From positions 1 to 29,717 of the forward strand of contig RPOS01000033.1 in NCBI GenBank assembly GCA_003820635.1: a DNA stretch of 29,717 bases, in the 5' to 3' direction. The DNA comes from Verrucomicrobiaceae bacterium (GTDB lineage Bacteria > Verrucomicrobiota > Verrucomicrobiae > Verrucomicrobiales > Akkermansiaceae). This document shows positions 9,240 through 18,300 of this stretch, one piece after another. A model generated the notes under the pieces. That model saw nothing but the letters and a program-made list of their open reading frames with translations. It searched no databases and was not told the origin of the DNA. A program made the translations under genes and the position numbers. The first letter of the stretch is position 1. Each line of letters opens with the position of its first letter.

Positions 9240-10808
9240 ATGCCCGAACTACGCCCGTTTCATCCACTCCGCAGCGCTGCCAGCGCCCTGCTCCTCATTG
9301 CCTTGAGGATGGGTGCGCTGTTGGGTGCGATGGCTGCCACGGCGGAATCGGTCAGGCTGGCTTGGAATCCGAATCCGGAAAACAACATCGCCGGATACAT
9401 GGTGTATTTCGGAGAAAAAAGTGGGGAACTCACTGATCTTCATTTGGTTGATAACGTCACCAGCACCACGCTGGAAGGCCTCAAGCCGGAGACGACTTAC
9501 TACTGCGCGGTATCGGCCTACAACACCATCGGCTTGGAAAGCCCCCTGTCTGAGGAAATTTCCTTCACCACGCGCGGACCGGCGGCAGTGACCGCGCAGG
9601 ATGGCAATGGTTTGGCGCTCTCCAGGCGCGGGGGCCTCGTGGGTTTTGGCTCGGTGAATGTGGGTGCCTTGAGCGAGACGCGCACGCTGCGCATCACCAA
9701 CAGCGGCACCGCCGCGTTGACCAACCTGTCGTTCACGCTTTCCGGCGCTGCGACGGGAGATTTCCGAGTTGGCGGAAAGGTATCGCCAAGCGGGCTGCTC
9801 GCGGCGTCCCTGGCTCCGGGCCAGACCATCATGCTGAACCTCGGCTTCGCGCCCGGTGCAGCCGGCCCCCGCGAGACCTTGCTGAAGCTCGCGGCCAGCG
9901 AAACAAGCGCCATTCTCTTCGAAACCAGGCTGACTGGAAACGGCTGCGTATTTTTCGAGCCATGGCTCGCCAGCAATGGACTCGTCGGCGGATCGGACGG
10001 AAATCCCGATGGCGACGGCCTGAACAACCTGCTCGAATTCGCCTTTGGCACCGATCCGAAAGCGGCCCAAGGCACGAGCGTCACGGCTCCCGGCGGCACG
10101 CTCGTCCCGCGTGGAGCGCCGGGTGTGCGCATTGTCACGACGCCCGCTTTTGAGTTCCAAGGGCTGTTTTCCCGCAGGAAGGACCATGCGGCGCTGGGCT
10201 TGGGCTACCGGCCGCAGTTCAGCGCGGATCTCATCCACTGGACGGATGCCACCGCCACGCCGGTCGTGGCAAGCGACAATGGCGAGATGGAGGTGGTTTC
10301 GGTGCGGGCACCGGCGCAGATCGACGGCAAGACGCCACGTTTCTTCCGGCTTTCGGTGGACCAGACCGGCCCGCTTGCGTTGCCGGAATGGCTGGCGCAA
10401 AAAGGCGTGGGCGGCGGCGCGAATGGCAATCCGGATGGCGACGGCCTGAACAATTTGTTTGAGTTCGCCTTCGGCACGGATCCCGCCGTGGCCCAGAACA
10501 AGGTGGCTGCGGAAGTGGACGGCCTGCTCGCCTCACGCGGCGCACCCACGGTGAAGCTGCTCCATGCGCCGGGGGCGCCGGATTTCGAGTTCCGCGGGAT
10601 CTTCTGCCGCAGAAAGGACCGTCTGGCGCGGCGGATCAGCTACCAACCGCAGTTCAGCGCCGATCTGATGACATGGGCAAATGCCTCGGCCGAACCGGTG
10701 GTGCGTGCGGACGATGGCGAGATCGAGGTGGTCTCGGTGCTCGCACCGGCGCAGATCGGTGGTCGAACGCCGCGCTTCTTCCGGGTGGCGGTGACTGCGG
10801 AACCATAA
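9240..10808 (+). CDS. Secreted fibronectin type III / calcium-repeat protein
   Basis: With ATG at 9240 (a TTG lies 12 bases earlier) the product has 522 residues and begins with a basic then hydrophobic signal-like region ending near MAATA. A fibronectin type III domain follows (about 37-112), then an ASH/choice-of-anchor-type beta domain (133-222, with TRTLRITNSGTAALTNLSF). Two copies of a ~130-residue module come next. Each starts with the Asp-rich motif NPDGDGLNNL-EFAFGTDP, a thrombospondin-type-3/dockerin-like calcium loop, and ends with TPRFFR. No C-terminal PEP-CTERM anchor or transmembrane helix is visible. It is probably secreted or surface-exposed; the ligand is unknown. Confidence 0.75.
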   Translation: MPELRPFHPLRSAASALLLIALRMGALLGAMAATAESVRLAWNPNPENNIAGYMVYFGEKSGELTDLHLVDNVTSTTLEGLKPETTYYCAVSAYNTIGLESPLSEEISFTTRGPAAVTAQDGNGLALSRRGGLVGFGSVNVGALSETRTLRITNSGTAALTNLSFTLSGAATGDFRVGGKVSPSGLLAASLAPGQTIMLNLGFAPGAAGPRETLLKLAASETSAILFETRLTGNGCVFFEPWLASNGLVGGSDGNPDGDGLNNLLEFAFGTDPKAAQGTSVTAPGGTLVPRGAPGVRIVTTPAFEFQGLFSRRKDHAALGLGYRPQFSADLIHWTDATATPVVASDNGEMEVVSVRAPAQIDGKTPRFFRLSVDQTGPLALPEWLAQKGVGGGANGNPDGDGLNNLFEFAFGTDPAVAQNKVAAEVDGLLASRGAPTVKLLHAPGAPDFEFRGIFCRRKDRLARRISYQPQFSADLMTWANASAEPVVRADDGEIEVVSVLAPAQIGGRTPRFFRVAVTAEP

Positions 10809-10810
10809 TT

Positions 10811-11806
10811 TCAAGCATCCGGCAGCCCGGCGCGACTCAGCGAGCAGGACGCGAGATCCTCGATGGCGGCGATGGAGGCGACGTGGCACAGCTTTTGGCG
10901 CAGTTCCTTCGCGCCGGGAAATCCTTTGCAATACGCCATCAGGCGGGAACGCATGGCCGTGAGCGTTTGCTTTTCATTGCCATGGCGGCCGCTTTCCACA
11001 GCCATGCGGCAGTGGCGGAGCACCAGTTCCCAGCGCTCTTCGAGGGCGATTTCCGGCGACTCGTGGCCGGTTTCGAGGAAATGCTTCGCCTCGCGGAAAA
11101 CCCACGGGTTCTGCATCGCCGCGCGGCCGATCATCACGCCGGATACCGCCGTTTCCTGTTTCCTGCGCGCCACATCGGCACCGCAGGAAACGTCGCCATT
11201 GCCGATCACCGGGATGGAAACGGCGCGCGCCACGGCATCGATCACCTCCCAATCCGCCGCGCCGCCGTAGCCTTGCGAACGGGTGCGGCCATGCACGGCG
11301 AGCGCGGCGATGCCGCAGTCCTGGAGGATCTTCGCCACCTCCACCGCATTGACGGATTTTTCATCCCAACCGATGCGGATCTTGGCGGTCACCGGCACTT
11401 TATCGCCCACGGCGCGGACCAGTTCCGCAGCCACTTCCGCCAGCAGCGGGCAATCCTTGAGCAGCGACGAGCCACCGTTTTTCGCCACCACCTTGTTCAC
11501 AGGGCAGCCGAAGTTGATATCAATGAAATCCGGGCGTTTCCAATCGATGATTTTCCTCGCGGCCTCCCCCATCCTTGCGCCATCGGCGCCGAAAAGCTGC
11601 ACGCCCACCGGCCGCTGTTCCTCGGTGAACTCGGTGTATTTCCGCGTGCGCGCATCCGCCTGCATGATGCCCTCCGCGGAGACGAACTCGGTGACCATCA
11701 CATCCGCGCCGAGCTCCTTGCAGATCTGGCGGAAAATCACGTCCGTCACTCCCGCCATCGGCGCGAGATACAGCGGGAAACGGTCGTTGGCAAACCACGG
11801 CAGCAC
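10811..11806 (-). CDS. tRNA-dihydrouridine synthase
   Basis: Dus enzymes use FMN and NADPH to reduce uridine to dihydrouridine in the tRNA D-loop. This 331-residue protein has the FMN-binding PMAGVTD at 16-22 and the catalytic cysteine Cys101 in NFGCPVNKV. KIRIGWD (142-148), HGRTRSQGYGG (172-182), IGNGDV (201-206) and GVMIGRAAMQNPW are also present. The overall pattern is DusB-like, but the subfamily is uncertain. GTG at 11806 is the only reasonable start because an in-frame TAG lies four codons upstream. It ends two bases from the stop codon of the convergent secreted-protein gene. Confidence 0.93.
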   Translation of the reverse strand: MLPWFANDRFPLYLAPMAGVTDVIFRQICKELGADVMVTEFVSAEGIMQADARTRKYTEFTEEQRPVGVQLFGADGARMGEAARKIIDWKRPDFIDINFGCPVNKVVAKNGGSSLLKDCPLLAEVAAELVRAVGDKVPVTAKIRIGWDEKSVNAVEVAKILQDCGIAALAVHGRTRSQGYGGAADWEVIDAVARAVSIPVIGNGDVSCGADVARRKQETAVSGVMIGRAAMQNPWVFREAKHFLETGHESPEIALEERWELVLRHCRMAVESGRHGNEKQTLTAMRSRLMAYCKGFPGAKELRQKLCHVASIAAIEDLASCSLSRAGLPDA

Positions 11807-11858
11807 GCGCGCACGCTAGCCATGACTTGCCCCGCTCGTCCACCCCGCATCGCGCACA

Positions 11859-12512
11859 TCATCCCTGGCCGGCCAGCAACCGCCGCACATCCTCGTCACT
11901 CGTCTGGGAAAAATCCTCATACCAACGTCCCACCGCCATGAAGTCCGCGGGCTCTAACAAAGTGACCACCTCGTCCGCCTCGCCACGCAGGCGTCTTGCG
12001 GTGTCGGGCGGTGCCACCGGCACGGCGACGATGATGCGCGCCGCCTTCTGGTGACGCAGCAACTCGATGGCCGCGGACATCGTCGATCCCGTGGCGACAC
12101 CATCATCCACCACGATCACGGTGCGCCCGGCCACCGCCGGCGGCGGGCGGTTTTCCCGGTAAAGTTCCTCCCGGCGCGCCAGTTCGCGGGTCTCGCGCTG
12201 GATCACGCGCTCCACGTCAGCGAGATCCAGCCCGAGTTGGGCGACCACCCGGTGATCGAGCACCATCACCCCGCCGCCGGCGATGGCGCCCATCGCAAAT
12301 TCCTCGTGCCCCGGCACGCCGAGCTTGCGGACGATCAGCACATCCATGGGTACGCCGAGCCTCCCGGCCACCACGGCGGCCACCGGCACGCCGCCGCGCG
12401 GCAGGGCCAGCAGCACCGGGTTTCTGCCGACTGCCAGCGGTGCGAGTTTTTCCGCGAGGATGCGCCCGGCCTGCTCGCGGTTTGCAAATCCCCGTGTGGC
12501 ACTGGCATTCAT
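11859..12512 (-). CDS. Phosphoribosyltransferase domain protein
   Basis: This 217-residue type I phosphoribosyltransferase-fold protein has the PRPP-binding signature VIVVDDGVATGST at 132-144. LALPRGGVPVA at 35-45 forms the early phosphate-binding loop. The substrate base cannot be inferred. The frame continues upstream inside the hydrolase gene, but the ATG at 12512 overlaps that gene's TGA as ATGA, a standard coupled start. In other bacteria, including mycobacteria, this PRTase type is found fused to a dienelactone-hydrolase domain; here the two remain separate adjacent genes. A TGTTAG motif lies near 11954. Confidence 0.87.
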   Translation of the reverse strand: MNASATRGFANREQAGRILAEKLAPLAVGRNPVLLALPRGGVPVAAVVAGRLGVPMDVLIVRKLGVPGHEEFAMGAIAGGGVMVLDHRVVAQLGLDLADVERVIQRETRELARREELYRENRPPPAVAGRTVIVVDDGVATGSTMSAAIELLRHQKAARIIVAVPVAPPDTARRLRGEADEVVTLLEPADFMAVGRWYEDFSQTSDEDVRRLLAGQG

Positions 12513-13189
12513 GATTCGGGCGGGACATGGGTGAGGTGCATGGCAAACCAATCCGCGGCGAGCAGGGCCACGCGCTCCAGCGCCCCCTCCTCCGGGAATA
12601 GGTGCGAGGCACCCTCCACCAGCGAGAGGCGTTTTGTGCATGGCAGCAGTTCCAAGGTTTCCTCGTTCCACTCCACGACGGGGTAGTCCAGCGAGCCCAC
12701 AATCATCAGCGTGGGTGCCCGCACTTCGGTGGCGGCCTTACCGGCGAGATCCGTCCTGCCGCCACGCGAAACGACGGCCTGGATACCGGAAATTTCCGAC
12801 GCCGCGGCAAGCGCCGCCGCTGCCCCCGTGCTCGCGCCGAAATATCCGATGCCCAGCGTCTTGAGCGCAGGTTGTTGCCGCGCCCATTCGGTGGCGGCGA
12901 TCAACCTTTCCGTCAGGAAAGGGATATCGAAACGCTGCATTCCGCCGCGCTCCTCCGCCGCAGCCTCTTCCGGTGTGAGCAGGTCAAACAACAACGTGGC
13001 CAACTGCCTTTCATGCATTTGCCCGGCCACCCAGCGGTTGCGCGGACTGTGGCGGCTGCTGCCGCTGCCGTGCGCAAAGATCACCAGACCGCGCGCCTCT
13101 TCCGGAATGGACAGTTCACCACTCAAAACCGCACCCGCACATGGAATGCTCACCTCTTTCTTGGCACAAATTTCCATCATCGTGTTCAT
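12509..13189 (-). CDS. Dienelactone hydrolase-like alpha/beta hydrolase
   Basis: This 226-residue alpha/beta hydrolase has an oxyanion-region motif HGSGSSRHSPRN (40-51). The nucleophile elbow is GYFGASTG with Ser120. An acid in GSLDYPVVEWN (Asp168) and a histidine in EGASHLF (His196) complete the catalytic triad. The start at ATG 13189 is supported by AAGGAGG about nine bases upstream; the longer open frame lacks such a site. It is co-transcribed with the phosphoribosyltransferase through a 4-base overlap. The substrate is unknown. Confidence 0.87.
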   Translation of the reverse strand: MNTMMEICAKKEVSIPCAGAVLSGELSIPEEARGLVIFAHGSGSSRHSPRNRWVAGQMHERQLATLLFDLLTPEEAAAEERGGMQRFDIPFLTERLIAATEWARQQPALKTLGIGYFGASTGAAAALAAASEISGIQAVVSRGGRTDLAGKAATEVRAPTLMIVGSLDYPVVEWNEETLELLPCTKRLSLVEGASHLFPEEGALERVALLAADWFAMHLTHVPPES

Positions 13190-13305
13190 CAGAAGCCACC
13201 TCCTTCCAGCTGACTTTGAAACGTAGCATGGCGCGCATCCATTGGAATAAGCGAAGCCGCTCGATGCATGTAGGTGCATTTGCGCAGACGTGGTGGGTGA
13301 GCTTT

Positions 13306-13320
13306 CGGGATTGAATCCCG
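13306..13320. promoter_or_regulatory. 15-bp palindrome in a divergent intergenic region
   Basis: CGGGATT-G-AATCCCG lies in the 157-base gap between the divergent hydrolase and ankyrin-protein genes. It could be an operator, but no regulator family can be assigned from the sequence. Confidence 0.25.
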
Positions 13321-13346
13321 GCGGCCGCTCTGGCAGCATCCATTTC

Positions 13347-14867
13347 ATGCAAGAAACCGGAAGGATGTTGCTGAATGGTTTGGCACTCGCGGTTTTCCTG
13401 ATGGCCGCCACCGCCTGCCGCAAACCTGCCGAAGCCGAGAAATCAGACCTCGGCGAGGCCGGCTACCAGCTCACCACCGCGGACTGGCTGCGGGCCAGCG
13501 CGCACGATGATGTTTCCGCCCTGAAAAAATTCGTGGCGGCCGGGTTTGCTGCGGACTCCTGTGATGAAACGGGTGACTCCGCCCTCCATGCGGCCGCCAC
13601 CGCCGGAGCCCGCAATACCGCGGACTTCCTCCTCGGCCGCGGGCTAGCCATCGACCTGGCCGGGGCTAACAAGCGCACGCCGCTGATGGCCGCGGTGCTC
13701 GGCAAGCAGACCGCAATGGTGGGCTGGCTGCTCCGCCAGGGAGCGGACCCCCGCCTCAAGGACGAGGACGGCTACGCCCCACTGATGCTCGCCGTGCGCG
13801 TAGGCGCATCCGGCGCGGTGGCGGAGCTCGCTCCCTACCACCGGGAAAGCCTGGATTCCGCCATCCTTCTCGCCGCGCTGGTCGGCCAGACGGAGGCCAT
13901 CGACACGCTCACCAACTATGGCGCCTCGATTTATGCCCGCATGGAAGACGGCCGCACGCCGTTGATGATCGCCGCGGAAAACGGCCACCAGCCCGCCGTC
14001 GAACTGCTGCTGGACATCGGGGCCAGCCGTTTCTCCACCGATGCCTCCGGCCGCACCGCCGCCGGGCTCGCCACCGCCGCCGGCCACGCGGAAATCGCCG
14101 CGCTCATTTCCCGCGATCCGCTGCCGCAGGAACTCGCGCTCGAATCCCCCGCGCAGATCGCGCAATCCATGGACGCCTTTGTCGATGCCGCCGCGGGCCA
14201 GCCCGGCCTAACAGAAAACGCGCCGGAAACCACGGCCGCTGCTTCCAGCCCGGCGCGCCAGCCATCGCGGCCGATCCAGGATGCCGTGCTCAGCGCGGTT
14301 GTTAGAGAACCGGCACCCGCCGCTGCGGAACCATCCGCTCCATCCCCACCATCCGCTCCATCCGCAGCGACCCCGCGTGGTTTCCCGCTGCCGCCGCTCG
14401 TGATGCGCCATTACCGCGAGCGTGAGATGCCCGTGGAGGTCCGCACCGTGGAGGGGGAAACCGCCACCCTCGCCATCCGCGGCGCGTCACCTCGGGAAGT
14501 GAAGGTCCGCGCCGGGGAAACCGTGCCCGGTTCCCGCCTCGTGGTCGTGCGGGTGCAGCGGCGCATGGAAGACAGCAAGCTCAACCTCGGCCAGCCGATG
14601 GAGGTTTCCGTGGTCGATGTCCGGGACAGCACCACCGGCACCACCCGCGAGTGGATCTCCGGCGTGCCGGCCGGCGCGCATGATCCGGTGGCCCTCATCG
14701 AGGATGGCGCCACCGGCCAGCGCTACACCGCCTCGCCCGGCCAGCGTTTCAGAAGCGCCGATGGCGCGGAGTTCATCGTTTCCGACGTCCGCCCCAATCA
14801 AATCATCATCGAAGACGCCGCCACCGGCGCCACACAAACCATCCCGCTGCGCGGCCCGCGCGGATGA
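13347..14867 (+). CDS. Ankyrin-repeat lipoprotein
   Basis: From ATG 13347 the product has 506 residues. The first 24 form a lipoprotein signal (MLLNGLALAVFLMAATAC, Cys24). Five to six ankyrin-type repeats span about 40-256, recognisable by TGDSALHAAATAG, NKRTPLMAAVLG, DGYAPLMLAV and DGRTPLMIAAENGH. A Pro/Ala/Ser-rich linker follows (about 290-365), then a C-terminal beta-rich region (366-506) I cannot assign to a family. An ATG at 13365 is an alternative start. It is probably an envelope-anchored interaction protein. The stop overlaps the ATG of the ACT-domain gene by four bases. Confidence 0.82.
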   Translation: MQETGRMLLNGLALAVFLMAATACRKPAEAEKSDLGEAGYQLTTADWLRASAHDDVSALKKFVAAGFAADSCDETGDSALHAAATAGARNTADFLLGRGLAIDLAGANKRTPLMAAVLGKQTAMVGWLLRQGADPRLKDEDGYAPLMLAVRVGASGAVAELAPYHRESLDSAILLAALVGQTEAIDTLTNYGASIYARMEDGRTPLMIAAENGHQPAVELLLDIGASRFSTDASGRTAAGLATAAGHAEIAALISRDPLPQELALESPAQIAQSMDAFVDAAAGQPGLTENAPETTAAASSPARQPSRPIQDAVLSAVVREPAPAAAEPSAPSPPSAPSAATPRGFPLPPLVMRHYREREMPVEVRTVEGETATLAIRGASPREVKVRAGETVPGSRLVVVRVQRRMEDSKLNLGQPMEVSVVDVRDSTTGTTREWISGVPAGAHDPVALIEDGATGQRYTASPGQRFRSADGAEFIVSDVRPNQIIIEDAATGATQTIPLRGPRG

Positions 14868-15346
14868 ACCCTCCCACCCCTGAAACCATGGAATCCGACA
14901 CCATCATCGATCACGGCGAGCCCGTGCGCCAGTTCTCCATCATGCTGCCTAACAGGGTCGGCGCGCTCGCCGCCATGGTCAAGTTGCTGCGTGCCCACAG
15001 CATCGAGGTCATCGGCCTGAGCGTGCAGGACTCGCGCGATGCCACCGTGGCCCGCATCGTCGTTTCAGATCCGGACTCCGCCGGGCAGCTCTTCATGGAA
15101 AAAGGCATCCCGCACACCAATTGCGAGCTGGTTGTGGTCGCCATGCGCGAGTCCGGCCCCGGCCTGCTGCAGTGCCTCGACACGCTCATGATCGCCGAGA
15201 CCAACATCGACTTCGCCTACGCCCTGATGCCGGGCCCCGAGGGCCAGTCGATGCTCGCCATGCACGTCGAGGACTACGAGTTCGCCGTCGCCATCCTCCA
15301 CCAGAGCGGCTTCAAGCTGATGTATCAGGAGGACCTGAGCCGCTGA
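14864..15346 (+). CDS. Tandem ACT-domain protein
   Basis: This 160-residue protein consists almost entirely of two ACT-like modules. The first covers about 23-90 (FSIMLPNRVGALAAMVKLL, with the NRVGAL turn typical of ACT ligand sites) and the second about 91-158. Free-standing ACT proteins usually bind amino acids and regulate enzymes or transport. No ligand can be named. The first ATG overlaps the ankyrin gene stop as ATGA; an ATG at 14888 is the alternative start. It ends 12 bases before the end of the convergent large gene. Confidence 0.85.
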   Translation: MNPPTPETMESDTIIDHGEPVRQFSIMLPNRVGALAAMVKLLRAHSIEVIGLSVQDSRDATVARIVVSDPDSAGQLFMEKGIPHTNCELVVVAMRESGPGLLQCLDTLMIAETNIDFAYALMPGPEGQSMLAMHVEDYEFAVAILHQSGFKLMYQEDLSR

Positions 15347-15358
15347 GTCCAGTGCCCC

Positions 15359-18300
15359 TCACACCAACTCCGGATCCGCGCCGATCGTGCCGACGAGGCT
15401 TTCACGGTATTCCGGAGAACGCACATATCTGCGGGTGCTGTGTGCCTTTTCCAGCCGTGCCAGAATCCGCAAGCGGCGCAGTTCGCTCTGATAGTTCGGC
15501 TTTTCCAGGAAACCCTCCAGATAAGCGATGTGGCGGTCCCAGAGCCTCTGGTCCACCTTTGCCTTGGCATCGAGCCGCGCCTGGTACCAATCGGATTCCA
15601 GCATGGTTTCACGGGTGAACATCGCGCGGATCTCCGGGTGGTTGAGGTCCTTCCCCTCGTATTGACCGTGCGCCATAATGTGCAGCAGTGCCTTGATCGG
15701 CGGAATCGCGGCCTCCACACCGCCGTCCTCGAAATATTTCAACGCGACATCCCGCTGGGTGCTGATGATGTTGTCGAGTCCGTCGATGAAGTCGTCCATC
15801 GACTGGAGTTCCGGCCGCAGCATTTCCGCGTTGAACACGGTGTCCGGCGCGGAAAACACCCGGCCGAAGAACGAGGCGACGAACGAGCCGGTGATGCGGT
15901 ATCCCAGACGGCTGGCCTGGATGGTCGCGCCGTTGTGTTCGAAGTCCTCGAGCTTCTCAAGATGGCCTTTTTCGATCAGGAACTTCGGATCACGCTCGTA
16001 GATGAACATGCGGGACCAGACCTCGGGCACCAGCAGGCTGATGTCGTGGTCCACCCGGTATTTCCTGCCGATGTGGCCGGCGGCGGTGGTGAAGCCGTGA
16101 TAACCGGTGACGATGTAGGAGACCAGCGCGGCATTGAGATCGTGAACCGGCAGCAGCGCGTTGAACGGCCCCTTGGTCAGCGCGCCTTCGCTGCCCGCGC
16201 CGGTGGTGGACGGGCTTTTCCCTGTTAGAGAGGCGATGAAATCCATGAACAGCTCCGGCAGTTCCTGATAGTGGATCGGGTTGTAAACAGCCAGCGCGCG
16301 GATGCCCGCCTTTTCATCCGGCGGGTTGTTGCGGCGGCCGGCCAGCACGGCGTTTACAGGCACCGGCACCGCGGCCTCGAGCGGCAGGCGGCGGATGAAA
16401 CGAGTGCCGAGGATGCTGAGATATAGCGAGCGCGGGTCCTCAAGGTCCGGCCGGTTCTGCAGATAGCGTGGATTTTTCGTCGGCTTGCCATCGACCAGTC
16501 GCGGTTGATGTGAACTGATGACATAGTCCGGCTTTGGCGCGGCCACGAATTCGCCGAGCACTTTCCGCAGCGGCGGAGTGAACTGCTCAAAGCGAATCGC
16601 GTCGCCGGCCATCTGCGAGGCATCGCTGCGCTGGATCGGCTCGTAGTTTGAGAAAAACATGCCGCGATTGCTGAAATCGCTCTCGGTCTTCTTGTCGTAG
16701 CCGCGGATGATGGCGTCGTCCGGACGCTGGAACAGCCGGTATTCGCAGTTCCTGATGAACTTGATGGATGGATTGTCCACCTCGGAATGCAGTCCGCGGA
16801 CGGCGGTTTTCGGCACGACCATCGAGGCGCTGATGTCATCCTCGGTCTGGATTTTCTTGGCCGGCGCGAAGTCCTTGCGCAGGCTGAAGGTGCGCCAGGT
16901 GCCATCCTCGGTGAAGCCCACGCGCAGGTATTGCGCGACGAGCCGCTGGCGGCGATAGATCAACTGGCGGCCGGGCTGGCCGTTGATCAAGTCCACGCTG
17001 AAACGATCGCGCCAGTTCTCACCCCAGTCGGGTTTGTAAAACCGCTTGATGATCAGCACCAGATCCCTGACGGACGGGCTGATGGAGCCCAGCCACGCGT
17101 TGTATTCCGGCGTGAAGGCGGGGCTCGGCGTGAGCAGGCGGATGACCGAACCCAGCGAGCGCATGGGACTCAGCAGCGGACGGCTGGGCTTGTCCGGATC
17201 CGGCGGGTCCGGGTAGCGGTCCTCAAAGTTGTGGCGGATCACGGCTTCGGCAGCGGCGAAGTCGCCGTGGAAGGCCCCCACGAGCAGGGATGCGGTGAAC
17301 ATGGCGTCCGAGATGGACTTGGAAATTTCGGATTTTCCGCCGCCGGACACGGTGCAGGGTTTGTGGCAGAAGGTTCCCTCCGCGGTGGTGCCGATGATGC
17401 GCCAGCGCATGCCTTCCGAGGGCTTGATCATCTCCACCTTGTAGCCGGAGGGCAGCACATAGGTGATGCCGGGCTGGAGCGGGATTTCCTGTGGTCCGTC
17501 AGAATTGTTCCAGCTCAGCTTCTGATTCTGGAGCTCCACACGCACATCCTCCGGAACATAATAGATGTCGCGGAATTTCTTGTCGATGCCGTAACCCTCG
17601 GCCTGGAGGTCGAGGAGTTTGTAATAACGCGCGATCACTCCGCCGAAGGTATGGTCCACGCCGGGCGAGAAGTCGCTCAACGAGAAGTCCTCCCCGAGGT
17701 CATAACTCGGGAAGGCGATGGCTCCGCCCGCGTGCTCCTCCTCGGCATTGCCAAACAGGTTGGCCGCATAGCTGATCTGGGTTTTCACCTCCTTCTTGCA
17801 GTATCCGTAATAGTTGTCCGCGATCAGGGTGACGATCACGCCGCGCTTGTCCCGGCAGGTGATCTTGAAGGCGGAGCCGTTGTTGTAGAGCTCGGATTCA
17901 TCGGCGTAGCACATGCCATCGCGCTTCTGGCGTGCGGTGGCGGCGGAAACATGCGGCAGGCCGAGTTCCTTCTTGGTGAGCGCGACAAGGTGCGGCGCCA
18001 GGATCACGCAACCGCTGTGGCCGGACCAATGCTCGGCATCCAGCCGCGCATCGTTGTCCGGCAGATACGGGTCGCCCGCGTTGCCGAAGATGCTCTCCAC
18101 GAAATCCAGATTGCTGACCAGGTTTCCCGGTGCGAAAAAACGCACCTCCATGGATTTCTCAGGGGAAACCCCGGGAACTTCCGGGGCGATCACCGGCCGC
18201 AGCATCAGTGAAACAAACACCCGCGCCGGATGATGCGAGGTGCCGGTGAACGGCAGAGTCATCAGATCCGCCGGCGGCTGCAGCGCGTGACTGAGAAGCC

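Noticed and set aside
14329..14364. Short repeats CCATCCGCTCCATC
   Set aside because: They encode a Pro/Ser/Ala linker in the ankyrin protein; coding low complexity, not a CRISPR or regulatory array.
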